Of a stretch of DNA of 64,000 nucleotides, positions 10,864 to 21,319 are shown in pieces. Location: contig JBBPFI010000005.1 in assembly GCA_037974965.1 (NCBI GenBank), positions 682,001 through 746,000 of the forward strand, in the 5' to 3' direction. Below the pieces are notes generated by a model. It saw nothing but the letters and a program-made list of their open reading frames with translations. It did no database searches and was not told the origin of the DNA. The first letter of the stretch is position 1. Every line of letters begins with the position of its first letter. The stretch comes from Dacryopinax spathularia (lineage: Eukaryota > Basidiomycota > Dacrymycetes > Dacrymycetales > Dacrymycetaceae). A program made the translations under genes and the position numbers.

Positions 10864-12081
10864 ATGGATCATCTTTACTCCCTCGTCCCCGGCGCCCACC
10901 ACCACAAGAAGACGAGCTCGACCACCTCTGCAGAAGGCACCGACACCACGACGGCCACGACGGCTCCGAGTAGCTCAGGGAACGAGTCAAGGGCGATGAC
11001 TTGGTTCAAGAAGAAAGCGAACGAGGCGATCGCGGGTAAAAACAAGGAGGAGAACGAGCAGAGTAATACGGGAAAGGGGAAGGAAATCGAGCTGGCGCCT
11101 ATGGGCCAGCTCGACGACAACGGGGCAGCGTCTGAGCCTGCCGGCCGTCAGCAGGAGGCGCCCGTTCCTCGCGAGGAGGCCACCGTCCGTCGCACGCCTG
11201 CGTCCGACAATCCCTACGAGCCCAGAGCGACCGCCAACCGCTGGTTGAAGGGTTGGACTGGCGATGCGGTCCCCATCCTAACGCTTGGAGCTAACGAACT
11301 CGGTGCCATGGCCGGCGGACCGATCGTCAAGGCGGAACCCGAGGTCGATGTACCGGATGAGCCCGTCGAGAAGGGGAGAGGGAATGGTAGGAGGAATGAG
11401 GCGGAGACGCCCGGCGAGGCAGGCTCGTCGGTTCGTCCTGCTGAAGAGGTATCATACGTGCGTCCCTTGACCAACGATTTCAATGTTGGTATTGATATCG
11501 TTCGGTCTGTCTCATTTGATACATTTGCTGACTGCCAATTAGGAGGAGGGACTCGACTCCCACGGCATGCCTATCATGAGCGTTAACGACATGCAAGAGG
11601 TCGAGTATTACGATGCTGTCGAAACTCAGCGTCGTATTGGAGCCAGGCACGGCGCTGAAGACGTCGACGCTGTGTACTCTGCTTGGGCCGATATGGCTAG
11701 GGCCGGATGGGACGTCGCTGGGCGCTGGTGGTTGTGGACGTCCCGTGGTCCTCCTTACATTAGGCAAGCGATTGCTCGAGCTCGTCGTGATGGCTGGGAA
11801 GTCGACCACACCTTCGAGAACCTGGGTGGAGTGTTGATTTTGGCTATCGTCGTGCTGTTCTACCTCCTCGTCGGCATATTGGGTGCACTCTACAGCATCC
11901 GTCGCATCATTAGCATCGCCATCAGTGAGTGCTTCTTCTCTCTATCGTGCTCAGCTCGCTAACATGGACGGTAGTCCTGTACTGCGTTCTCAAGTTCGTC
12001 GTTGGGGTTGACCCAATCAAGCTCGCCATCGGCATTCTTAAGGCCGCTCCTGGCTGGTTTGCCAAGCGCGACACTGAGTAG
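10864..12081 (+). CDS. Gene A: unknown protein with a C-terminal membrane anchor
   Basis: Three exons, 10864-11448, 11543-11924 and 11975-12081, give 357 residues. I do not recognise a family. The first half is hydrophilic and low in complexity (MDHLYSLVPG, then Ser/Thr- and Glu-rich stretches). The middle has a conserved-looking segment EVEYYDAVETQRRIG and a Trp-rich stretch RWWLWTSRG. A strong membrane segment covers about 290-312 and a second hydrophobic stretch about 318-335. Intron 1 carries one inverted copy of the island short repeat at 11485-11511. A decayed fragment of the same gene sits on the minus strand at 20090-20182, so it belongs to a duplicated family. A six-unit repeat array begins about 110 bp after the stop codon. 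Confidence 0.7.
11485..11511 (-). repeat. Inverted copy of the island short repeat inside intron 1 of gene A
   Basis: The plus strand reads GTTGGTATTGATATC followed by GTTCGGTCTG, the exact reverse complement of the common form. It lies wholly within the intron 11449-11542, so coding constraint cannot explain its preservation. Confidence 0.85.
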
Positions 12082-12199
12082 TTCCTTCATTAGCCAGTTA
12101 TTCTTTACATGCACTCGCTCTAGTTTCCGTATCGTACGGAGTCTGCCGCATGACTTCTCTAAAATGCATTGTCATTCTTAATGAAGTGACCTGCTCGAG

Positions 12200-12745
12200 T
12201 CCTACCTAAGGAGAACGGAAGACCAAACGTCTTCAATACCAACACAGGCGTTGACTGCCTGCCTGGGTAAGCTGTCTCTATTGGGACAAGTACCTTCTCC
12301 GAGTTGACAGGGAGAGCGAACGTGTTCCACACCAACACGGCGTTGGCTGTCTGCCTGGGTCGATCGTCTCCGTCGAGCCAAGCGCTCTCTCGGAGTAGAA
12401 TGGTAGGCAGACCGAACCTCTTCAATACCTACACGGCGTTCGCCGCCTGCCTGTGTCGGTTGAGTAGCTGTGGGCCAGTTCGACTACGGAGCACGCATGC
12501 AGACCGAAAGCCTTCAATACCAAGACAGGCTTTCGCAGCCTGCATAGGTAGATTGTCTGTGTTCAGTCAAGGGGCCTCACTGACCAAACAGGCAGACCGA
12601 ACATCTTCAATACCAACACAGGCTTTCGCATCCTGCATAGGTAGGTGGTCTGTCTTCGGTCAAGTTCCCCCACTGACCAAACATGTAGACCGAACGTCTT
12701 CAATACCAACGCAGGCGATCGCTTCCTGCCTGGCTGGCGTATCAT
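12200..12745 (+). repeat. Six-unit tandem array of the short repeat with intron-like spacers
   Basis: Copies of the short repeat lie near 12221, 12313, 12409, 12501, 12593 and 12687, a spacing of 92-96 bp. Each core is followed by a conserved tail ending CTGCCTGG or CTGCATAG. The spacers begin GTAAG, GTCGA, GTAGA or GTAGG and end in GACAG, GTAG, GCAG, ACAG or GTAG, so the whole array has the form of alternating 45-bp exons and introns. Cores have diverged more than in the 17-kb array. The array lies between the 3' ends of convergent genes A and B. Confidence 0.85.
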
Positions 12746-12852
12746 GAGTACAAGACGTTCTGCATGAGCATGCATATATTCTCATTTCTTTCTTTCAAGT
12801 ACCACAGCCTACGTGTATAGTAAGGGCAATGTTGTCAATGTGTTATAGTAGA

Positions 12853-15800
12853 CTAGACTATAATGGTACGATTATTGCGAAAATACGCGCTTTTGGATAG
12901 GCTCTTGCTTCCTTTGGCGTCAATCATTCCAGCATAGTTAGGTGCATTGCGCTCCTCCGGGCAGAGCGCAGGTTCGAAATCCATTTTCCCGTCGAACCAG
13001 TACTTGCGCAGGATGTTGTCCAGCCGGTGGAGCGGTATCTCGCAGGTTCGTGGTCCGGGCGCGTCATAATACTTGTACGAGACTTCATATGGTCAGTATG
13101 CATTCACCAACTTGGGCGGGAGGAGCACTCACTGTTACCGTACACACCGTTGCACCACATGCATACAGTGCCCTTCTGGCGACAGCGAATGCAGCATTGA
13201 CGTTCCCAACGCCTACAAACCCGATCTACCCCGACCCGTGGTCCTTTGTGGATTTGGCAGGTATGACAGGCTCTGTTGCCGATGGCCAACTGGACTCCTG
13301 TCAGCCAAAGCTACGTGCAGGGTTTTTTACTCACTATTATCCGGGCAGGTAGCTTGTCATCCTCCACCATAACTTCGCCGTGCTCCCGAACATCTTCTAT
13401 AGTCGGAAAATCGTCCAATTTGAATACCGGCATCTTCCACCATTCGCAGCGCAAGACATGAGTAGGAAAAGGGTCGATCCTGCTCTTGGTTCGACGCATC
13501 CGGCCCTTGGGTTTGGTATCTTCCGTCTGCCAGCCGTCCGGCTGCTCGCTCAGCTGCTTATCCAGCTGTTCTCGGCGCGCTTTCGTATGCTGGAGATATC
13601 GGCGGTCGAATTCATCGTGCGTCATCAGCTTACGCGCGGGTCCAACTAGATAAGCACGCTTCAACGCTCCAGTAGGCTTCTGTTGCCAGCGGCCCCTTGC
13701 ATGGATCTGGAGCTGTTCAAGAAGCCAGCGAGGAAGATGCGAGGACCGCACCGGCAACTCGAACTTGGCCTCAATCAAAAGCCAGTTGAAAACCGCTTGC
13801 ATGATCGAGGTCAGCACCTCCGCTTGCTCCATTGTAAAAGCAGAGTTCTCGTGTAAGTGCGTCTGTAGCGTCATTCGCTGGGCCTGATCAGTGCATGTCT
13901 CTCTGATCAGGTCATGGCTGTACCCACCAAGGTAGTCCCAACGTGCCCAAACCAATTGGACACTCGTTCCATATTGTCGGTAGTAAGAGGCGGCTTCGGC
14001 TTGTTCGCATCGAGAGTCCGGAGAGCGCCTTCGATATACAAGGACGAGTACACGTCCCAATTATAAAGACGCATGGGGTTTTCTGTCTCGGCTGCTATCC
14101 CCTCTTCATAAGTCGCCCAGTCGAAGTCTCCGGCCATCGCTCTGTTCCGAATAGGATCCTCGAACCCCTCCTTCAAGTGGAATGTCAGCAGTAAGAAAGC
14201 TTCCTCTAGGATGGGTCCCCGTAGCTCTTCCTTCCATGAGATGCCGTCCGCGTAGGGCAGCCGATCTTCAGCCCAGAGCTTCAGCATCCATTCCTGTCCT
14301 ACGCATCAGTGAGAGGTTGATTGTAAGAGAAGAAGTTACATACGAGGAAGTGCCCTCGCTTGTCTAGGGCGGCTTGCACCGCGTTGCGCGACATTTGAGA
14401 GTAGTCGCCGAACCAAGGAAGGGGGGCGATACGATTGCGACCTAACTCGTCAATCATCTCTTGCGGTTTTCCCCAGGACAATATCAGCTCTTCAACAGGT
14501 TCCTTCCAGTGCTTATCAGCGAACATTGCTTCCTGCCGGAGGAGCTCTTCCCGACGGCTGTCTATGTATTCGATTTCGAAGGCGGCCGGCCTGACCGGTG
14601 GCTCGTTATCTGTCGAGGGCAATTGTTCCGCCATGTCGAATAGTTTACCGAGCAGGTGGTGTAGGTAGCGATATACCAGCCTAGTATCGCAGGCTATCCA
14701 GTCTGTCGTTCGTTCCTAAAGAAGTGTCAGCGAACTCCTGGCACGGTTGACGAGCCTTACTGCAATGGTTCGCACTCCTTCTTTCCACGAGGTTATGAGC
14801 TCCGCTTCATCACCTTCATCAGGCGCATCCAGAATGTAGAAATGTAACGCGTTAATATCGCCGTACAGAGCAAGCTCCTGCTCTGACTGGGAGCTCGTAG
14901 CAGGCAGGTACTCGCAAGACACCCAGTAAGGCCAGGGCACTAGATCAGCGGGCGGCTGCCAGATCTTCTGCAGACTCTCAGCGGTTTCCTCAGAGTGGTA
15001 TGAATTGTTGGCCGAGGCAGGTTCGTCCTGCGGGCTCGAGTCGTCCCTGTCATGCTGATCCTCGGCGATGTCCTCGTCTACATCCATAGAGACTTCATCG
15101 TGCTTGATATCCTCATCATCCCAGGCATCTCCATTCGTCGCATACTCCTGTGGGTCTTCATCTGCGTCTTCAGCAGGAGGTGCTGCTTCAGCACACTTAC
15201 TGCGCTCAGCAGCGGGCTCTCCTTCAGCTGGTATCGTGTCGTCTACAAGCATCGCCGCTTCCGCAATAAGCGCGTCTTCAGCACTAAGCGCATCTTCGGC
15301 GAGAAGAACCGCTTCAGCAAGACGTTGCTCTTCAGCCAGCCGATGCTCTTCAGATAGACGTTTTTCTTCAGCTGCGCGAGCTTCCTCGAGGAGACGAGCG
15401 CGAGCCTGATACGCACAATGAGCCTCTGCAGCCTTGCGTCAACGCTCTTCTCGAGCTCTTTCTTCCTCAGCCTTGCGGGCTTGTTCCGCGAGCTGTGCCT
15501 CTTCTTGCACTCTACGCGTGTGTGCCAGTTGCCGCTGCTGCTCAAGTGCGCGCTTCTCAGCTAACTCAGCAGCTTGCCGTAGCCGTACCTGTTCCGCATG
15601 TCGCTCAGCTTGGCGAGCATCTTCTGCCCGGCGATCCTCTTCAGCCTGGCGAGCTGCCTCTGCCCGAGCTTCCTCTGCCTGGCGAGCTGCCTCTGCCCGA
15701 GCTTCCTCTGCCCGGCGAGCTTCCTCTGCCCGGCGAGCCTCTTCAGCCTGGCGAGTTTCCTCTGCCCAGCGAGCCTCCTCTTCTGAGAACTGATTGCGGG

Positions 15801-16518
15801 TATTCTCGACAATATCAAAGGCACGGCCAAGTTCGTCCAGGAGTCGATCATCTTCGGCTTTACGAGTCTCCTGCTCAAGACGGGAGGCTTCTCGTCGCGC
15901 CTTCTCTGCCTGTCGCTGCTGTTGTTTCCAGTATGCGCGCTTACCGCCAGGGGGTCTACTAGAGTTGTGCGCCGGGTAATGTGCTTGAGGATAGCCGTGA
16001 TCTGACCTATGGTCGTCAGGCCAAGAGTCGGCTGAGTCTATCAGGTAGCCAGGTGCTTCATAATGGGTTGGGATCATTCGGGGTTCTTGTTCAAAGGAAC
16101 GGAGGGATTCGTAGGGGGCGGCTTGCTCGACAGTTTGGTATGCTCGGTCTTGCTCGTACAAGTGTGGTTGACCATAGAAGTCAGGGTCATTCTCCCACAG
16201 GTTATGCTCACGCTCATATTCATAACGCTCGCTTTGATTTTCAAGAGACGTCGAAGGAGCTTGAATAGGTGCAATGGAGAAGCTTGGCGACGGGCCCGGC
16301 AAGGGCGCATACAGGTACCTTCCATCATCAAACGCTTGCTCACTCACTTTCGGCTCCTCATGGTATGGCCGCCACGAGCGTTCACGAGCTACCTGGCGGC
16401 GTTCACCGTGCCTGGACATCCTCGATTCGGACAGGATACGAGGTTTGGGCGGGGCTGAATTCTCTGTAAGCTGGCGACTCGCTTTGTGAGTGTGGATAGG
16501 CGCACGGACTCTCTCCAC
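12853..16518 (-). CDS. Gene B: large unknown protein with Ala/Glu/Arg coiled coil and C-terminal Cys-rich zinc-binding motif
   Basis: Best model on the minus strand: 15516-16518, 14761-15425, 14344-14715, 13928-14293, 13335-13877, 13133-13289, 12853-13082; 1,111 residues. I recognise no named family. The N-terminal third is Tyr/Glu/Pro-rich, then come degenerate EEARRAEEAR repeats forecasting a long coiled coil, an acidic stretch, a middle region with EDVREHG-like charged runs, and a Cys cluster (C991-x2-C994 ... CCIRC, then C-x-WC) likely to bind zinc. An in-frame TGA at 15439-15441 interrupts the first ORF. It is removed if an intron 15426-15515 (donor GTAGAG, TTGAC branch-like site overlapping the stop) is spliced; otherwise it is a nonsense mutation. 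The 45-bp intron 13290-13334 is needed to reach the Cys cluster. Start uncertain. Confidence 0.62.
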
Positions 16519-17102
16519 TTCTTCTCAGTGCTACCCTCAGACAGCTCCTCCACTCGTCCCGGCTCCAAATACACAAGCGCTATTATGTTGTGACCTGTTC
16601 CGTGAACAGGTCCGGTAGTGGGAAGAGTCCGACGGGGAAGGGTGGAGATGAGGAGTGAGCAATCCTGGAGTGGAGAGATCGGGTGAGTCTCTTCCTGCTT
16701 CTCGATTCAGATAGTCTCGATGTTGAATACTCTCGATGGTAGGTAGGGCGAACGACTTTATATTGAACCGTGCACGTACATTCACGGCGAGAGATGGTTA
16801 ATGTGCAATCAGGCATGGCGCTGCGCTTGGTTTCTACAACGCCACCCGCACCTTGCTGATCATGATCACATGGCAAGTGACACAATCTGACTTTGCCAGC
16901 ACAGCTTACGGACACAAAGTGGCTCCACACTCAAGTCTCCTCTCCTTCTCCTTGAACCACCAACCAACATCTCTTCTCCTACAAGATCTCCACCCAAACT
17001 TACCTATCATCGACTGGGAAAGCAGTAAGCTTCGTGAACTGGACCAAACATTCGAAGTTGGCTGATACGAAATCGCAGGTTCTGTCGAATTCCGTGTTCC
17101 CG
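16519..17102. promoter_or_regulatory. Divergent promoter region between genes B and C
   Basis: Genes B and C point away from each other across about 580 bp. A possible 5'-leader intron for gene C runs from a GTAAGC at 17025 to a CAG at 17078. No TATA box stands out. Confidence 0.45.
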
Positions 17103-18599
17103 ATGATGACAATGGACGTGGACGGCGTTGACGCAAGTCTACCCTCCAAGGCGCTCATCGCGAACAACACCACCTCACCTGTCTCCGAGGAGGCAGGCAG
17201 ACCGAACGATATCAATACCAACACGGGCGACCGCCTTCGGGTCGTCCAGGACGCCGTCACTGCGTCCACGCGCCTTACTCCCGTTCCTGAGGAGGCAGGC
17301 AGACCGAACGTCTTCAATACCAACACGGGCGACCGCCTTCGGGTCGTCCAGGACGCCGTCACTGCGTCCACGCGCCTTACTCCTGTTCCTGAGGAGGCAG
17401 GCAGACCGAACGATATCAATACCAACATGGGCCATCGCCCTGGGCTCGCCGTGGACGCCGTCACTGCGTCCACTCGCCTTACTCCCGTTCTTGAGGAGGC
17501 AGGCAGACCGAACGTCTTCAATACCAACACGGGCGACCGCCTTCGGGTCGTCCAGGACGCCGTCACTGCGTCCACGCGCCTTACTCCTGTTCCTGAGGAG
17601 GCAGGCAGACCGAACGATATCAATACCAACACGGGTGAACCTCTTCATGTCACCAACCTTTTTCCTCGTGGCGATGAAGTCGGGGAAGGTTTACAGGCAT
17701 CCCCACCCACCAGGACGCCTTCAATCGCGCCCTTCGCCTCGATCCCTGCGTATGAGGACATTGTTAATTATTTGCGCATTGATGAAGACAACACGCATCT
17801 TCTCGCATCTTCTGATGCCGAGAGGGCGGCCAGCCCGCACATTCTCAATACGAACACCCCAGGCTATTTGGTCACAGGACGTGGGCCGCCGCTTCACTTC
17901 GCAAGAAATCCTGCTTTAGCAGCCACCCAACGCAGTCTGGACGCATATGCGGCCTATATCATCGCTATTGGGACCACTGCTCCCGAGTTGTGGAACGCCA
18001 TTAACATTCGTCTCCAGGAGGTAGATATTCTGCGTCGGAACATAGATAAGCAGGACCTGGAGGAGGCAGCGACTGCGGACGCAGTAGACCAAGAGATGGA
18101 GGACGTACAGGATCGGCCCCAGGAGCCGCGGGAGGACGAGGCGAGTACGCGGCCGCCGCCGGTTGGGCAAGATGCATCTGTCCTGGTACCTGCGCTTCCG
18201 CAGGAAGACAACACTGACGAAGACAACACCGACGCTCTCACACCCCCCGCTTACGTACGCGTCGACAGTATGCGGAGCCGTACTATTCATAATCTCCTGC
18301 ACCCGGTCGCACGCGTGTCTGCGGAAGGCAACCTGCCGCCGCCAGCCGTAGTGGTCCCTGCACCCAGGGCGACGGTAGCACCATCCACCCGCCAAGGCCA
18401 ATCAAACTCTCGACCGACGCAGCGCCCGTGGACGTACGATCAGAATACCTATAAGGATCCCAAGGCATACCGTGCTTACAAGAAGGCCCGCCAAGAAGAC
18501 CGAAGGAGGTATCGTGAGCAGTACGGCCCTCCTCCGACTGTGACCAATCGCCTTTGGGGCTGGTTGGCCGGAAATTCTCGTTCGGGTATTATTGTGTGA
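17103..18599 (+). CDS. Gene C: unknown protein with five 34-residue repeats made from the island short repeat
   Basis: An open frame of 498 residues from the ATG at 17103. Residues about 28-185 are five near-identical 34-residue repeats, each containing GRPND(or V)I(or F)NTNTG followed by DRLRVVQDAVTAS; the five units alternate between NDI and NVF forms. A sixth, weak echo (ASPHILNTNTPG) follows at about 17830. The rest is hydrophilic: a helical stretch around YAAYIIAIGTTAPELW, an acidic Glu/Asp region, Pro-rich linkers and a basic C-terminus KKARQEDRRRYREQYG. No family recognised and no signal peptide seen. The repeats could in principle be spliced out, so the protein may be shorter than the frame. 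Confidence 0.6.
   Translation: MMTMDVDGVDASLPSKALIANNTTSPVSEEAGRPNDINTNTGDRLRVVQDAVTASTRLTPVPEEAGRPNVFNTNTGDRLRVVQDAVTASTRLTPVPEEAGRPNDINTNMGHRPGLAVDAVTASTRLTPVLEEAGRPNVFNTNTGDRLRVVQDAVTASTRLTPVPEEAGRPNDINTNTGEPLHVTNLFPRGDEVGEGLQASPPTRTPSIAPFASIPAYEDIVNYLRIDEDNTHLLASSDAERAASPHILNTNTPGYLVTGRGPPLHFARNPALAATQRSLDAYAAYIIAIGTTAPELWNAINIRLQEVDILRRNIDKQDLEEAATADAVDQEMEDVQDRPQEPREDEASTRPPPVGQDASVLVPALPQEDNTDEDNTDALTPPAYVRVDSMRSRTIHNLLHPVARVSAEGNLPPPAVVVPAPRATVAPSTRQGQSNSRPTQRPWTYDQNTYKDPKAYRAYKKARQEDRRRYREQYGPPPTVTNRLWGWLAGNSRSGIIV
17191..17640 (+). repeat. Five-copy, exact 102-bp tandem repeat carrying the short repeat
   Basis: The block ACCGAACG recurs at 17201, 17303, 17405, 17507 and 17609, exactly every 102 bp. 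Units 1, 3 and 5 have GATATC in the centre of the core and units 2 and 4 have GTCTTC. The array is in frame in gene C (34 codons per unit). Confidence 0.95.
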
Positions 18600-18845
18600 T
18601 GAGGTTTCCGCGCTGCATCCACATCCCGAGCTCCATGTTCCTCCTTGTTGTATGTTGCTAGCCCTAGCGAGGCACTGTCACTTCTTGTAGTTCAGTAGGT
18701 GCGCGAGCCGTCCATTCCTTAATACACTCGTTACCCTGTAGCCAATGTTTACCTGTCCCTGCGGTTCACTTCGGCATTGACGTGACAGTTACGCTTTCGC
18801 CAGGATCTGCGCGGGATATGCAGTCATTGTGTGAGTAGCCGGGAG
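18600..18845. other. 3' flank of gene C, nothing recognised
   Basis: No coding potential, repeat or RNA gene stands out between the end of gene C and the minisatellite that follows. Confidence 0.4.
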
Positions 18846-18849
18846 AAGT

Positions 18850-19065
18850 CCGAAGTCGGCGCCAGTCAAAATGGGCACCAGTCAAAATGAGCGCCTTCCG
18901 AAATGGGTACCAGTGGAAATGAACGCCTTCCGATATGAGCGCCTTCCAAAATAAGTGCCATCCGAAATGAGTGCCACTGGAAATGAGCGCCGTTTGATAT
19001 GGTACCCGGTGTAAATGTAAGGCGCATGAAATGAGCGCTGCCAGAAATGGATGCCTGTACATATG
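18850..19065 (+). repeat. Degenerate 16-bp minisatellite, GAGCGCC orientation
   Basis: About thirteen diverged units with the pattern ATGAGCGCCTTCCGAA, alternating forms with GGGCACC, GTGCCA and GCGCC. The reverse complement of the array at 23325-23495 has nearly the same unit. Confidence 0.8.
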
Positions 19066-19525
19066 ATGTCCTCAGAACCGGTCACCATTTGCGACCATCA
19101 CCATGTATGTATGTATAATCGCATTTGCGATCGCTATATACGACCTCATAATCTCATTCATGAGCAGAAGAGTGCAGAAGGCGGTACTAGTCACGTGCGA
19201 TAAAGTGGCGTAAGCTTAGTCGTTTGTTGACGCGTCCCTCAAAGCATACTAGCACTGCTGTCATTCCTCCTCAACTGTAAACAATGCGATCTGCAATATC
19301 GACATTTGGTCGCAGACCCCATCGGCAAAGAAGAACGCTGCACTGAACGAGGGTGATAGAGTCGGACATCGGAGTGCACATCAGGTGAGTCTGTTCCTCG
19401 CACCTGCCCAACGTTAAAGGATCTCATGTCGCACACTCAATCAGCACGATTGCCATCCAACCTTGTGAATGAACACCGCCAAATAGATAGAAATTGCCGC
19501 CGGAAGGATATCTCACGCGAGCCGA

Positions 19526-19900
19526 CAGCGGATGATCGGGAGCCGACAGTGAATGAGCAAGCGTTTGATGATGAAAGCCGTCTGTATGCACGCTAGGGGT
19601 GACAAAGATTCGTGGCGAGAGGGGAGCTCACCAGGGTGAAGGGGCTCGCCGGGCAGAAGAGGCTCGCTGGGCAGAGGAAGCTCGCCAAGCTGAAGAGATT
19701 TCCCCGGCTGAAGATCTTCGCGGAGTTGAAGAGGCTCGTCGTGCAGAGCAAGCGCCTGAGGCTGAGTGGGCTTCTCATGTAGAAGAGCCCTCCAATGCTG
19801 AACAGGTACGCTGTACTGAACTTGCACATCCTGCTGAAGAGGCGCTTATTGCGCAACCAGGTCTTTCACCTATGCGGCAAATTACGAGGCATGTCGATTC
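19526..19900 (+). pseudogene. Decayed copy of the N-terminal and coiled-coil part of gene B
   Basis: The piece at 19530-19590 matches the gene B segment around EPKVSEQAFDD, then jumps to a stretch reading GARRAEEARWAEEARQ, close to gene B's ARWAEETRQAEEARR. About 180 residues between the two are missing. No start, splice pattern or later domains are kept, so this is a deleted relic on the strand opposite to gene B. Confidence 0.75.
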
Positions 19901-19983
19901 TATCTACGAGACTAGTAACAATCTCGGGCTTGGGCATCCGTAAGCGGCATCCTCACCTCTATTGGGCTGGAGCTGAGGCAGTA

Positions 19984-20010
19984 GGCAGCCTGAACGATAT
20001 CAATACCGCC
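19984..20010 (+). repeat. Degenerate single copy of the island short repeat
   Basis: Reads GGCAGCCTGAACG, ATA, then TCAATACCGCC; it differs from the consensus at a few positions in both halves. Confidence 0.65.
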
Positions 20011-20089
20011 ATAGCAGTCATTAGTCAAAGGACGGTTTGAGATAGCCACTTCAATGGGACGGATTGAGTGGCCCTCTTGCCCTTCCCTT

Positions 20090-20182
20090 AAGCTTGACCT
20101 CCTTCACCGTCGCTTTCGCACTCCCTTTTTCGACGGGCTTCCCCGGTACATCCACCTCGTGTTCCGCCTTCACGATGACCAG
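20090..20182 (-). pseudogene. Fragment of a gene A copy
   Basis: The minus strand reads VIVKAEHEVDVP and KPVEKG, matching gene A's PIVKAEPEVDVP and EPVEKG. The match covers only about 30 codons and no neighbouring gene A exons are in place. Confidence 0.65.
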
Positions 20183-20265
20183 CTATGGTGAAGAGCCCGT
20201 CCAACCTGACTACCACCTTCGCACCTGACGTTCGACCACCAATCGTCTTGCCAGACTTGAATCGT

Positions 20266-20300
20266 CAGACAGACCGAACGATGTCAATACCAACACGGGG
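20266..20300 (+). repeat. Single copy of the island short repeat
   Basis: Reads CAGACAGACCGAACG, ATG, then TCAATACCAACACGGGG, nearly identical to the 17-kb and 21-kb forms. Confidence 0.85.
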
Positions 20301-20509
20301 ATTCATCTCAGCAAGCCTGTACACCTTCAGTCACTACTGTCCGCGCCAACAATATGCTGCTTTTGCCTTGCTGTCCGTCTGCCTTGGCTCGAACAGCACG
20401 GAGATTACAAATCATTGCGAACAACAAAGCCAACATCTACATTAAGGAGGGACTCAATGTGTTCGTCTCTTACTTGAGCGGTTTCCTGCCGAGACTTTGA
20501 CTGACAGAG

Positions 20510-20850
20510 TTATGAAGAGACGATACGAGTGGACTGCGCTGCTGGCTCAGAAGTGTATTCGTCTGTATACCAAGGTGCCGTCCCGGAACCCATTCGATCA
20601 ACCGAGGCCAGCTCTGAACGAGAATCACGACAATATGGAACGCGTGTCGAATGGCTTGGGCGCGTTGGGATCAAGTTGGTGGGTACAGCCATGTCCTGAT
20701 CAGAGAGACATGCACTGATCAGGCCCAGCGAATGACGCTACAGACGCACTTACACGAGAACTCCTGCTTTGGTAATGAAGCAAGCGGAGACCTGACTTCG
20801 ATCATGAAAGCGAACTTTAATTGGCTTCTGGCTGCTCACGATATACGTTT
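20510..20850 (+). pseudogene. Decayed copy of the middle of gene B, with its intron retained
   Basis: From about 20630 the sequence matches gene B (reverse complement of about 13800-14060) closely, including DNMERVSN, the intron that starts GTGGGTACAGCC and the following exon (ATGACGCTACAGACGC). Frameshifts and stop codons break the frame after the intron. The match includes intron bases, so it is a genomic duplication, not a processed copy. Confidence 0.8.
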
Positions 20851-20952
20851 GAGAATGACGCAGCTTTGGTGTCCATTATTGCGAAGTCACTGGCAGGATG
20901 TCATGATGCTAAAGTTGAGTTGGAAACGGGTCTGCCGAAGGCCAAATATATG

Positions 20953-21222
20953 CTAGTAGTCCTGAGGGTTGGACATTGCAACCATCGGCGAGCGGGACGA
21001 GTGTGCTACTCCAGGGGCCTGAGTGTAACAGTGAGTGTCACTGCGCGGACGAGTAGTTGCGAGACTTACCGGGTAGATCTTCGAATGGTCGAATCCACCA
21101 GCATACCAGCGAAGGATATGCCAGCGACCGCCTACCTTAAAGTGTTGTGGGATCCGCACCACCTTCTGCCCAGGTCGAAGTACAGCAACCCGAACGGACA
21201 CTGCACTAGTCAAGGACAACAT
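20953..21222 (-). pseudogene. Fragment of an unknown protein gene with one likely intron
   Basis: On the minus strand a coherent frame reads RIPQHFKVGGRWHILRWY, then FDHSKIYP, a GTAAGT donor, about 50 bp, a CAG acceptor and APGVAHSSRSP to a TAG at 20953. No upstream exons or start are visible. The family is unknown. It may be the 3' end of a broken gene or a chance frame. Confidence 0.35.
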
Positions 21223-21319
21223 GTCAGGTAAGCAAAACTAGTCGGATCAGCGCAGCGCCTTAGTCTGACACCATTGAAAGTAACAGGGTTACCAGTAGGA
21301 CCCTAGCCTCTCTTGACGC

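Noticed and set aside
12960-12985. GGTTCGAAATCC resembles the B box of a tRNA gene.
   Set aside because: It lies in the last exon of gene B, no A box or cloverleaf can be formed around it.
13309-13335. An in-frame TAG at 13311 as a nonsense mutation in gene B.
   Set aside because: A 45-bp intron (13290-13334) with GTGAGT donor, CTGAC branch and CCAG acceptor removes it in phase.
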